The notes under the pieces were generated by a model. That model was not told the DNA's origin. It made no database searches and saw only the letters and a program-made list of their open reading frames with translations. 64,000 nucleotides of DNA from Aspidiotus rigidus (lineage: Eukaryota; Arthropoda; Insecta; Hemiptera; Diaspididae): positions 4,880,501 through 4,944,500 of the forward strand of contig JAVHKY010000012.1 in assembly GCA_035079385.1 (NCBI GenBank). The letters are read 5' to 3'. A program made the translations under genes and the position numbers. This document shows positions 38,078-48,920 of this stretch, in pieces. The first letter of the stretch is position 1; the number at the start of each line of letters is the position of its first letter.

Positions 38078-40838
38078 ATGGATCAGAGTGATTCGACTTC
38101 ATCCTGCGTCCTCAACTGGTCGGATGATGACGTTCAGGTATGGCTGAAGAGGAAAAAATATCCTCAAGATATCTCCCATTTATTCCACAAGGAACGGGTT
38201 GATGGAAAAGCGTTATTATTGTTGAATGAAGACGATTTGAAAACCGCGTTGAGGAATCAGGTAGATCATATATCGAGATCTCTCCTCGTCTGAGTGCCGT
38301 GCACTACATTCTTATTCTTTGTTTCCAGCCTTTGATCCAGCCTTTGGGTATAATAAAGAAACTATTTCACGATATTCAGCAATTGAGGCACGATAGTAAG
38401 CAAACATTATTCGAAAAAGGTTATGATCCGTATTCCTTACTTCACGTTCCGAACAAAACATCCTTTCGGAATGGATCAATGTATGCGGCAGGCGAACTGC
38501 ACACAGAGCACAATAAAAGGCACAATACCAAACCAGAGGTGATTTATGTTTCTAGTATGTTGACAATATGTTAAATACTGAAATCTTGTCTTACGACCTT
38601 TCATTATCATTTCGTACAGATTAATGAACCATTGTCTTTCACGCACCATTACAACGGTGATTTTTCTGGCGCACAAACTGCCCTACGTGACAACAGCTAC
38701 CAGTCGTCCAGGTCTTCAGAAGATGGACAGTCTCCAAGTTTGAAACCAGAGGTTTGTCCTTTTCCTTTTTCTATTCTTATGAAAAGTAATTTCGAATTGA
38801 TTACACCCGCAATCGCTTTCGAAGTAATCTATTTTACGCACGTGTGAATGCGTTACGATAATGCCCTTAAAGTTTACATTGTAACGTGTGAAGATAAAAT
38901 CCCAACTAAGACGAAGGTCGAGAAATTTTTCAATATCGATTTCTTTCTAGAAATTAGAGAAGAAATTTTCACACGTGTGATTTACGTGATTGATAAAGAA
39001 TAATCACTCTAAAAATTTCACTTTATTGCAGTTTGCAAAGGCTGTGATAGCTTTAGCGTATCTATTTGTTGTGACGTGGATTACATCTTTCGTAATGGTG
39101 ATCGTGCACGATCGTGTTCCTGACATGAAACGCTATCCTCCGTTGCCGGATATATTTCTTGATAATGTTCCTTATATTCCGTGGGCTTTCCACATGTGCG
39201 AATGGACTGCTACCACGCTCGTTATAATATGGGTTGTTGTTTTAATATTCCATAAATACAGGTTTGTAAAATATATTTAGCGATAATTACAAATCGTGAT
39301 GACTAAGCAAGTCTTTTATCTCTTTTTAGATTTATATTACTTCGAAGATTTTTCGCCTTATGTGGTACAGTGTTTCTTCTGAGGTGTATCACCATGTTAA
39401 TTACGTCACTGTCTGTACCTGGGTCGCATTTGAAATGTAGTCCTAGAGTTTCAACTTATAATTCAGGTGTGTACTTTCGAAATTTCCAATATATATTGAT
39501 TCGAAGAATCAATCAAATTGTACGAAGTGTTATTACGTTGCAGATTATTCTCTTGGTGATATACTGTCGAAGATGAAACAGGCATACATTATATGGACAA
39601 ACGCTGGTCTATCCATTCGTGGTGTGAGGACGTGCGGGGATTACATGTTCAGTGGCCATAGTGTTATGTTGACTATGTTGAATTTCTTCATAACGGAATG
39701 TAAGCTGTTTGTTTTCGTAGAAAAAAATAACGTGAAGAGAAAAATCGAACTGAACTACAAAATACTTAATGAGTCATGTCTACGTAAAATGGTTAAGAAA
39801 AAAATTGAAGGATATAATTGTGATTGAGAACTAAGCAAAATCACGTTTTTCGTTTAATATTTTAGACAAAACCTAAAATATGAAAGTAATCAAGCCATTC
39901 TATTTCGTGATAATCTTGTAGAGTATTGATTTCCGCATTTCTCTTTTGCGTTAATATCAGTCGAAGACGAATTCGAAGAACTCAAATAATAGGGCTATTT
40001 ATGTGAAAAAACGATTAGAAATTGCAGTTCGTAAACAATTTAGATAAAATAATATCTCGCCAATTTTCAAGAACATTAGCTTTTTTATTTTATTTACGCG
40101 ATTATTACCTATGATTATAGACTCCGTTGAATGGCGGAAATATAGATATATGATTCAACGATTAAATGTTCCGTACTAATTTGAGTTCGACACTAAAATT
40201 TGCTGTAACAATGAATAAAAAAAACGCGTGGCCATCTAATTGTAGTCCTTACCGTAGTCATTCAATTTTATGATTGTATTCGTTATTCAAGTGAATCATT
40301 ATCCTTGATTTATTAGAGAATTGCTACTTCTAGGTGATTGTTCTAGTTAATTATCTTTCCCTCTTATCTTTCAGATACACCTCGAGATTTTCACCTTCTG
40401 CACATATTCACGTGGGTAATGAATATGTTCGGTATATTCTTTATTCTTTCCGGCCATGAACATTATTCGATCGACGTCTTCATCGCGTTTTACATTACGT
40501 CTCGATTATTCCTGTACTATCATACGTTAGCGAATAATCAAGCCTTGATGCAACGCGATTCCACTAGAACACGTATTTGGTTTCCACTATTTAGTTTCTT
40601 CGAGTCTACCATCGATGGGATCGTGCCCAATGAATTCGAAAGTGTTTCTGAGATCTGTGAAAATTTGGCGGTTTGCGGTAAGGTAATCTGCTTAAAACTC
40701 CTTAATACGAAAACGATGATAGCGTCCAAAGTGCAAGATATACACTCAAAGTCGTGTGAAAATCGTGATAGTAGTGGTGGAAATGGTAGTAAAGGACGAC
40801 AACCGCATAAACGTTCTAAGAAGCAAAGAGTTTCCTAA
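38078..40838 (+). CDS. SAMD8: SAMD8/SMSr, sphingomyelin-synthase-related ceramide phosphoethanolamine synthase
   Basis: An ER membrane enzyme that transfers a phosphoethanolamine head group to ceramide and helps hold ceramide levels down. Seven exons join in frame to 503 residues: 38078-38260, 38329-38538, 38620-38751, 39032-39261, 39330-39466, 39544-39699, 40375-40838. Exon 1 is a SAM domain ([16 protein letters not shown], then [14 protein letters not shown]). Exons 2-3 are a polar linker. Exons 4-7 hold the multi-span PAP2-like domain: [57 protein letters not shown] (first catalytic His) and [14 protein letters not shown] (second His and Asp of the triad). The amino-terminal SAM domain separates it from SMS1/2-type sphingomyelin synthases, which insects largely lack. 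Exons 2 and 3 both end Lys-Pro-Glu at the donor. The final cytosolic tail (Ser/Gly/Lys-rich) is long. The large intron 6 is 675 bp. Confidence 0.95.
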
Positions 40839-40996
40839 TTCCACGTCACCCTCTATCGGTCTTTGTGGTTGAAAATACGATCCTGTGTAGACTATCTTGA
40901 ATGTTTATTCTCACGAACCTGGAGTTTTTCTCATACAAAAAGAGTTGAAAAAACTGTTTGGGTAATGTCACCAAATTTGAAGACAACACCTTCAAA

Positions 40997-41002
40997 ATAA
41001 AT
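40997..41002 (+). terminator. Candidate SAMD8 polyadenylation signal
   Basis: AATAAATAAAA just downstream of the SAMD8 stop, followed by TG/T-rich text (TTTTGCGTTGAATTTATTTATTG-like composition) suitable for 3' end formation. Confidence 0.45.
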
Positions 41003-41653
41003 AAAACCGAGTACAGCATTGACGGTAACGCACAAAATTTTGCGTTGAATTTATTTATTGTACTTTCATTCTTCAGATGCTTCGTCCGCGTTCGTTTTTG
41101 CAATTTACTTTGCTGAAAATCGATTAAAAAGTTGACGTCTGCACAAAGTACGTTTTCCTTTGAATTTGGAATTACTACCAACTTATTCTTCAATAATGAA
41201 TGAATTTACGCGTATCCAATTTTTATTATTTAGTGAGAAAAGGAAAAATTTGTAGAAAATTACACCCATTCAAAAAATTTTTCTCGTGTGATTTGAAACC
41301 TGATAAAGATTAATTTTAAGTCATCTTATTTTTAGACCATTTCATTTTCTCAATGTTGATCAATTCATTTCTCGTATTTATCATTTAGAGTAATCGTCCT
41401 GTGTATCTTTGTATACTTTTTCCTTTTTATTTTACGTAATTTTCCACTGCTGAATTGCATCTAGCTATTTTCGAATATACGACTGTGTTATTTTTTACAT
41501 TTATTCTGTAAGTACGTCTAAGAAAAACAAGGAATATTTTATGCGGAAATATTCGCATAAATTTTCGTATTTTTTTCAGCTTCGAAGCTATTTTCATTGA
41601 ACACGGTAGTTCTTGAAGTTTAAGGAAGTGCAGCATTTTAAATAATTTCTCAC

Positions 41654-41707
<54 letters not shown>
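41654..41707. repeat. (CT)n microsatellite, about 54 bp
   Basis: CT dinucleotides from about 41654 to 41707 followed by a T run. The reverse strand frame is poly Arg-Glu and not a gene. Confidence 0.9.
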
Positions 41708-41709
<2 letters not shown>

Positions 41710-43722
41710 TTTTTTTTTTTTCTCTTTTCCTTTCGTGAAACGTAAAATTAGGCCTGTTTGCGCGTGAAATATTTGTCGACTACATTTTTTCTTTTCGTGA
41801 TATTGTTTTTTCCGCATTCGCATGAAGTACGAACAGACTGGTGTTCCATTTTTGATCATCGTACATTTTTGTATATTTATAAACATAGAATTATTCTGAT
41901 TTCAACGTTACTTACAGAATGACGTTTATGATGAATAATACCTTCATTTAATCATTCTTTAAACCCGTCAATTTTACTTATATTATTTGTTTTTTTTTTT
42001 TTTTTGCTTGTGTTCAGAAGACCTGTACGAAAAGCTTTTATCATTTTGTTTCACGAAATATTCTTACCTTTATTCGTTCATCTATAATTTTATGACGTTA
42101 TTTCTAGTCAAAAATTTTTTACTTGCTTCTTTACTTTCATGAATTGTGAAAGACGGGTGGAATTTGTGAAATTGATGTGATTTCAATGAGGAAAGGGCTG
42201 CTAAAAAAATGGCGAGTGATGTGCTCAGACGATGGATTTAGAGAAAACAAATTTTTTAATGCGTATTTCTTCGGACACTCGCATGTATAATTAATATTTT
42301 TTTTTAACTATACCAAAAGGTTAATTTTTACACACGAAACAATTTGTACGTGTATAAATATGTTAATACTTATACCAAATTACATTTATATTATGTTTCG
42401 TTATCTTCCAAATCAATTAAATTGTTTTGTTTTTTAAAGATTTTTCATTCCGCGTAGGGCAGTCAATAATGAATGTCCGAATTTCACGTGCGTCAGGTCA
42501 ACAGATTTGATGATATGATCTAGCAATAGTTTGCGAACACATAATAATGCGGTCTAAAGCGTCGTTAATGAAGGCCACAAAAAATATGACATTGTCAACT
42601 TCAAAATGGATTAACGGAAGGATGTGTATATTCTATTCAAAATAATACGCTAGAGTTTTAAATTGCAAAACTGAAGAGAAAGAATTTGACAGCCGATTTT
42701 GTTTTCGTCGCGAGCCTTGCAGTAAACGAAAGCAAGGCAAAAAACTAGCGAAAAGGATTTTGAACTACATTCAGGGTTATGGATATGAGATCGAAATGGA
42801 ATAAGAATTTACATGATGTTGTAGAATGAAATTTTCTGCTGTTCAGTCATACGAAAGAACCAAAAATCGATTTCTAATGATCGCGTTAAAGTATCCGCAA
42901 GAAGGAATCTTACTTGCTGATTATGGTGTGTAGTACACCAATTTTCCTTCCTATTTTTCTTTTCCCAGTTTTATTTCTCTCTTTCAGTTGTCTGCATCCA
43001 ATCTGGCCGATCTAGAAAAATGCACGTGAGGGAACTGACGTAAATCAAGTGTGCCTACATCTACTATGTAATATTTCTAGCGTAGGTAATTATGATTTAC
43101 GTCAATGCGCAAACGATTTCGTGCAGCATAAATGAGAATTCAGTCAATTTATGTTGAAAGCACACCGATAACGTCGTTCTTCCGACTTCATTTCTCAGTG
43201 AGTATGTAAAGAATATCTCGATCACTTATCGCAAACCTTCAAACTCAAGGTTAGCAGTGACGAAATATTCATTACACGTGTAGGTGGTAAAAGTTGAATT
43301 GAAGATTATAAAATTTAAAATTGATGTTAGTTTCTAGTCAATATCTAGGGATTTAAGCATTGTTGTTGAAAAAATTTTTCGAAGTTTGGAAAGAATTAAA
43401 AACCAGAAAATGTGGAAGAAATATACCTACAAAAGTTTTGATAGCTCATAGAAATAATGCCGTGAAGAGTTTTGAGAAATACAGAATTTATTATACTGAA
43501 TCCACTGTTTTAAGATAATCATAGATTTCTAAGGAGAATATTTCTATGATTTGTAAAATAATCAATGAAAGTTTAGCAGTATGACCGTGGAATTTAAGAA
43601 GGAACTTTTTAAATATGATATGAATACATAAATTCTTTTATCTTAAAATTAGCAACAAGTTTCAAAATTGTCACGAATAAATATCGCGAGATAGTTAATT
43701 ACACTATACCTAACGAAATAAT

Positions 43723-44060
43723 AAAAATTGAAAAATGCAAGAACGAAATTATACGATTTTAGAAGTATTTTCGACGCTGATCACGATGCCGTTGACCGTT
43801 TCTCAAAATTGGTTCTGGTTATTGAGAAATGAACACATCAAGTTCCCGCGAATCGTAGCGACGCGCAGTGAATGTTACCCAGCTATCGAATTTCGCGAGT
43901 ACGAGAACATACACTGCCCGTCGTTACGATTCGCGGGAACTTGATATGTTCATTTTCTCGATAACCAGAGCCAATTTTGAGAAACGGCCAACGGCATCGT
44001 GATCAGCGTCGAAAATACTTCTAGAATCGTATAATTTCGTTCTTGCATTTTTCAATTTTT
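43723..44060. mobile_element. Near-perfect 338-bp foldback hairpin
   Basis: Positions 43723-43876 and 43906-44060 are reverse complements of each other at roughly 95 percent identity over about 154 bp, with a loop of about 29 bp. The outer ends read AAAAATTGAAAAATGCAAG and CTTGCATTTTTCAATTTTT; the inner ends read CCGCGAATCGTAGCGACG and CGTCGTTACGATTCGCGG. Arm composition is richer in CpG than its surroundings. No transposase and no clear target duplication. It is either a recent foldback MITE or an inverted duplication. If transcribed it would form a long double-stranded hairpin of the sort processed to small RNAs in insects. Confidence 0.85.
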
Positions 44061-44227
44061 TTTTTTTGTTGTGTATAGTGTTAGAGATGAATTCACTTAA
44101 AATTCTGCGCGGGTTTCATGTATTTTCTATAAATCCAGGCAATCCAAAAATTTTTACTTTGAATCATGTCCTCACCATGTTCATCAACTAATTTCTTTTT
44201 TTCCCTTTCAATATTATTCCAACCGAA

Positions 44228-44430
44228 ACATTTTAGCGGGGAACCCGCTATCCCTTTTGTTGGGGGGGTACTTCCAGGAAATTTCCGTCCGCGAGCGCGA
44301 GCGAGGTTGATGACGTCACGGAGAGGGGAGGGGACTTGGAAAAATTCCTACCTCCGAGCTATATAGGATAGGAGGGGGACTTGGAAAAATTTTTCCTTTG
44401 AGCTGTATATGATAGGAGGGCGACTTGGAA
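44228..44430 (+). repeat. Isolated leader plus monomers of the 44-bp repeat family
   Basis: Begins AGCGGGGAACCCGCTAT, a variant of the AACAGGGAACCTGTT leader, then a G run, GGAAATTTCCGTCCG, and from 44330 two to three monomers (GGACTTGGAAAAATT, GAGCTATATAGGATAGGAGG, GAGCTGTATATGATAGGAGG). The order is the same as in the 21-22 kb array, so leader and monomers move or duplicate together. Confidence 0.75.
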
Positions 44431-45360
44431 AGACAACGGTTTCCTTGAAATCGCAGCGCGTTCAAGTTGTCACGTCATGATTTTCAGGACTTAGAAAAAC
44501 TTCAGGCTCCAGGGGATCGGGACAGCGGGGTCATTGCAATCCTGCAATGGCATCTAATTGTTTTTATTAAATTTTTTCTCGTTAAATGTTTCTCTTCATC
44601 ACGGTGTAATTTGTTTTCAACATGTTCCGATTACCGGTAACTCTTTTTTAGGCGTTTATAATGCCTTTCTGCAGACGCCTCAAGGTGCAATATTACTGGG
44701 CTGGTTATTTATTTTCGAAATAAAGAATAATTGACTACGTGAGCCATCACTACGACCTTCTGAGTCAATTATAATTGGCAACGAATTTATCCGGTTTATA
44801 ATAATGATGATACATAATTTGAACAGGAATTAATTTTGATTACATTCCTAGGAGTATACGCTTTAAACCGTGATAGGTATTAAGTAATATTAAATTGAAA
44901 AATAAATATTTTCAGTTACAATTATTTCAAACTTCAAGGGACCTAACTATTTCAGGACACTCTCAACAAAATTCGAAAAAAATAGTCATAAAGGGATTCT
45001 TTCCCTTCTTTTTTTCCCAAAATTTTCAGAATCGTAAAATTTTGCAATATATTTTTGCAAAAATAATCTCTACCTGTAGAATAAATGATTATATTTACGC
45101 CTATTATAATAATCAACATTACCGAGCGAGTATTCTATGTAGCTTCTATCAAGGACACGACAAATACGGAAAATATCATGAATACACAAAATTCATCTAA
45201 TCTCATCTAAAGCTCTAATTAGAGCCAAAAAGTATCGTGGAGTCAAGGTTCGAATGTATGCGACAATTACAATTGAATTTCAAGAGGAAAAATTGGATTT
45301 AACACAAACGCAGCTGCCCAAAAATTCACACTTCTACCTTCGCGTTCAAATCGATTCAAT
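44431..45360. other. Spacer upstream of the first OBP gene
   Basis: AT-rich; presumably includes the OBP promoter in its last few hundred bases. No TATA box at a convincing distance from an obvious start could be fixed. The frame at 44895-45200 shows no family resemblance. Confidence 0.4.
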
Positions 45361-46347
45361 ATGAGAATTTTAATAATTTTATTTTTAGTATTCATACAGG
45401 GAATCATCATTGCCCAAGTAAGTGATCTTTTTAAATTCATAAATTTTTTGCTAATCGCATTTCGAACAATATTGACTGTTGATAATTTATTAAAAATTCA
45501 GAGTGAACACAAACTTCTCAAAATGTCAATAGCGAATATGGTGGAGTGTTTAGGACAAACTTCAGAAACTTTTTCTACGGGTCAGCAAACTTTTGAATTC
45601 AGTTTTTTTTTTTCCTAGTAAAATTGTAGAGCTCAAAACAACTATTGCGTTGAATTAATATTATTTTTACAGAGGTATGTCAGGAAATGCTACTCGAGGG
45701 AAATGACAACACGCAAGAGAAGTACAATGAATGTAAAGTAAGTATTTTTTTTCTCTTTTCAAAAACCACAAACTACGAATAAAATCCTACTAGCCTACTA
45801 GATGCTCAAGACTTCGTTCGTTCTTTTTTTCAGTGTGTGGGAGCATGCACAGTTAAACGAATGCAACTGGTAAAAATTTTTGTATTTTTGAAGGCAAAAT
45901 TTTCAATATCTGATGGTGTGACTCATTCCGTGTTTAGATGAATGAAAACGGCAAACTGAATTATGACAAGTTCAAGGAGTACGCCTCTACATTGGAGACC
46001 GACTCTTGGATAAATGATGCAAACGTAGTGTTTGATAAATGTAGAATTAGTAAGTAAGAAGAATCAGTCCTATTTTTCTTTGGAGCCGAAATCTTTCAAA
46101 CCACGATATTCTTGAAAACGATTTTTCTTTTTTCAGTCGAGAATACTGGCAACGACTGTGAGTACACCTACCAATGGATGCAGTGTGGTCTAGCTAATTC
46201 ACAAATGGTAGGTTGAATTGGACCTTATTTGACTTCAACTCTAGTTATCAAATCTAATGATCTTGCAACTTTTAATTTCAGACTAGAGAACTGGTGAAAG
46301 TGATTTCTGGAACTTGGAAGAACAGCAGCGATGCAGAAACGAATTGA
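45361..46347 (+). CDS. Odorant-binding protein (PBP/GOBP family) with two extra cysteines
   Basis: Small secreted carrier of hydrophobic ligands in sensillar lymph or other fluids. Seven exons join in frame to 161 residues: 45361-45417, 45502-45580, 45673-45737, 45834-45869, 45938-46049, 46137-46207, 46282-46347. A signal peptide (MRILIILFLVFIQGIIIAQ) fills exon 1. The mature chain has the classical cysteine spacing: C1, 32 residues, C2, 3 (CVGAC), C3, 41, C4, 9, C5, 8, C6. Two further cysteines sit between C1 and C2 (after VECLGQTSETFSTEV, and in NECKC), which could form an added disulphide. NENGKLNYDK after C3 is the usual helix-4 start. Exon 2 uses a weaker donor (GTCAGC), the least certain junction. 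An ATTAAA lies 21 bp after the stop. A second OBP gene lies 2.6 kb downstream on the same strand. The ligand cannot be inferred. Confidence 0.85.
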
Positions 46348-46367
46348 AATACAGCATCTCATTCATC

Positions 46368-46373
46368 ATTAAA
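46368..46373 (+). terminator. Candidate OBP polyadenylation signal
   Basis: ATTAAA 21 bp beyond the OBP stop codon, the common single-base variant of the canonical signal. Confidence 0.35.
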
Positions 46374-46928
46374 GTCATAAAATTACGTAGTCACCTAAAT
46401 GTGAAGAATTGTAGGTTCTCTTTTCCTTAGGACAAGAAGTTTTTCCTGACGAAATACACTGCGATGAAATTAATTTCAAGAAAATAACTTTGAAAGATCG
46501 CATCTAGAATACTGTAATTATTTTAAAGGAAAAAAAAAAAAGTTCATTCACAGCACATCATTGTTTTCCGATATTTTTTGAAAAACCAGTCGTTCATCCA
46601 TACTGTTGGTAAGTTCAAAGCACAGGATTACTTTTTAGTTTCTCTCTGAACTGGATCAAATTCTGAGCTCTGAAAAAAATAAGCAAAAATAATATATAAA
46701 AAGAAAATTTGAATTGCTGTTTTCATGAAACACGAGACTGTCACAGATATTAACGTTTTCAAAAGTTCTCATCAATTGGCGAAGCTACCAACTGGAAATC
46801 AATAACTGATCACATTATGTATCATGTAGACGTAGTTATACTCAATTGTAACTTTCTCGCGTTTTACGAGAATTCAGCTATCAGAAATAGTCCATGTCGT
46901 TGTAACGTAGACTTGTTCAAAAATTTAC

Positions 46929-47545
46929 TCACAGTTGTTGAGTACGATGTTTGAGCAATCCTTTGCGAGGCTGATTCACGTTCTTCACGATCGTTTTCGT
47001 TTGCTTACGTACTTGCGAATCAGAATTCTTTTTACCATCACCGAATAATTTCAGAGGAGGTAAGTCATCCTTAAAATTGATTTCTTTCCGTCTCTTCTTT
47101 GTACTTTTTAGACGATCAAATGCTTCTTTAGATGCATCTAATCCTGAAAATTAAAAATCACCGCGATAAATAGAACGGATGAACTAACATGGACGTGAAT
47201 AGAATAAGAAGAAAGGAAAAAAATGGATCAAAGATGTATCAACTAAATTCAATATGACACCTTACTTTTTAGAAATAATTCGTGACGAAGTTTCTGTTTA
47301 TCCTTTTTCTGAATGCTCATCCCACCGAGACTTGATTTTATACTTTTTGAAATCGAGTAAGAACTGCGCGCAACGCTTCTGTATTCGGCATCTTCTATGG
47401 TGTTTGAAAATGGTTCGGTTGGCTGTTCGTTGCTCGGTAAAATACTAACGAAGTCATTGGTTATTGAAGGCGTTTGTGACGAGGGTTGATCGTTTTTAGC
47501 GGACAAAGCTTTGTACTTCTTTCGCAATTTACGTACCTTACCCAT
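46929..47545 (-). CDS. SLX9: SLX9/FAM207A ribosome biogenesis factor
   Basis: Member of the SLX9 family, nucleolar proteins needed for 40S subunit maturation and export in yeast. Two exons on the minus strand, 47545-47266 and 47143-46929, join at phase 1 into 164 residues. The start MGKVRKLRKKYKALS is typical (short, Lys/Arg-rich, MGKxxxxRxK). The middle is Ser/Thr-rich linker. The family block follows: KKDKQKLRHELFLKRLDASK, where the intron falls inside the KR codon, then KRRKEINFKDDLPPLK and LLKHRTQQL at the end. I judge the family from this ordered set of short basic motifs, not from a search. It lies between two OBP genes and has no functional link to them. A 134-bp MITE sits about 177 bp upstream of the start codon. 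Confidence 0.82.
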
Positions 47546-47722
47546 AATTTTTGAACAAAAATAGAATTTCCAATTCACATGAGAAGTAAATTGCATACAA
47601 TTGACATGCTACACAGGTAGATTGTTGTTGATAAGCATTCAATAATGACTTTGATAAGGAGAGACGATGGCATGACGGTGGAATTTGAAGGTAGGTAGTT
47701 GGTAGCCCTGACTCGTACAATT

Positions 47723-47856
47723 GGAGCTTTCTTAGCCAAACCCAACCAAGCGACATGATAACAATCTAGAGAAATGTTCCTTTACTATGAGTGAAGATTC
47801 TCCTTTTCCCCAGATCGTTATCATGTCGCTTGGTTGGGTTTGGCTAAAAAGGGTAC
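47723..47856 (-). mobile_element. MITE family copy B, 134 bp, AATT target duplication
   Basis: The same family as 16475-16617, inverted. Terminal repeats include TTAGCCAAACCCAACCAAGC and its perfect reverse complement. AATT flanks both sides (47719-47722 and 47857-47860). Internal text such as GATCTGGGGAAAAGG and TAGTAAAGGAACAT matches copy A at about 85 percent. It sits in the SLX9 upstream region. Confidence 0.85.
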
Positions 47857-47860
47857 AATT

Positions 47861-48920
47861 AACCGATTCGCATGAGGATGCTCCACTAGGAGCGCTAATT
47901 TTTGCATCTTTTCGGGTACTTTTGTACACTAGAAAATTAATTATAAAAAATTTTTATTTTTCGTTTACTTTGAACTAATATAATTCTTTTATACTTGTCC
48001 GTACTATTTGATACCTATGTTCCAATTTATTGGCCCCTTAAAATTTTCCTTCCATACCTATGGTCCTATCTAAAGTTCAACTTGATCAAATATTATTTTT
48101 CAAAAAAAAATGCAAACTTTGATTTAGCGGGGGGTGCACACATACCTATTATGAGGTCACACACTGGAAAACCCTCTCACTAGCTTCCATAGCCATGTCC
48201 AAGAATAAGAGGAGATCAAGGGAAATTTTAACTCAATTATTGGGACATTATAGAGGAAGGGGAACGAAGAAAATTTTCTCGTTTCGTTTCATTCCATTTT
48301 GCTTCTTCCCTGTCCATTATAATGTACCCGCCTTAACATTGAATGAATAAGCTAGATTTTTCGTCAAATTAATGTATAAATTAAATATAATAGCAAATAG
48401 CTAACCTGTATAAATATAACCACGTCACCGATTGGGTACCTATAGTAAAATTCAAATGAAAAAAATCTAATGTTGGAGATTTTTTTTCAAAAGTGGGTTA
48501 GATGTCTTCGAAATTGGTTTTCAACGCCCTGCCAGAACCTTAAGGAATTCTTAATGATTCGTACGTCTGCGAGTAGAAACATTATCTACAAATCGTTTAC
48601 CTGCTGACTTTTATCAAAAGTAATCCTATTTTATCAACGCTATTGTTTTATCTTTGTTAGTTGATGGTGAATATCAATGAGTATCATCAACTCAAAAAAT
48701 ATTATCGACCCGATGCGTTTCAACGATAAGCCTGTTAGATTAGGTATTACTGGACTATACATACACTCTCCTATGTCCAGTTTTTGCCGTATGTCGAGAT
48801 TCAAGATGAAGATTGACTGTATTATGGTAACGTCTTTCAAATATTTTAAAAATATAGTAACACGATCTTGACTACTTTGCTTTGTAATCTAAAACAAAGC
48901 CTTGTGTACCGCTCGAGAAG
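47861..48920. other. Spacer upstream of the second OBP gene
   Basis: AT-rich, with CAACGATAAGCCTGTTAGAT-like text near 48720-48800 but no supported exon. Presumably holds the second OBP promoter in its last portion. Confidence 0.4.

Larger units (their letters stand above)
40839..43722. other. SAMD8 3' UTR and gene-free spacer
   Basis: AATAAA repeats at about 40995-41006 offer a SAMD8 poly(A) signal 160 bp after the stop. The remainder is AT-rich, with a CT microsatellite at 41654-41707. A 12-bp inverted pair, TGACGTAAATCA / TGATTTACGTCA, lies near 43038 and 43105. No coding exon was supported. Confidence 0.5.

Noticed and set aside
41650..41886. Minus-strand frame with a long Arg-Glu repeat
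   Set aside because: Produced by the CT microsatellite.
43735..43944. 69-codon frame inside the foldback hairpin
   Set aside because: Runs through one arm and the loop; no domain, and the inverted repeat explains the sequence.
45240..45260. AAGGTTCGAATGTATGC resembling a tRNA T-loop
   Set aside because: No A box at a suitable distance and no acceptor stem could be paired; no tRNA is supported anywhere in the window.
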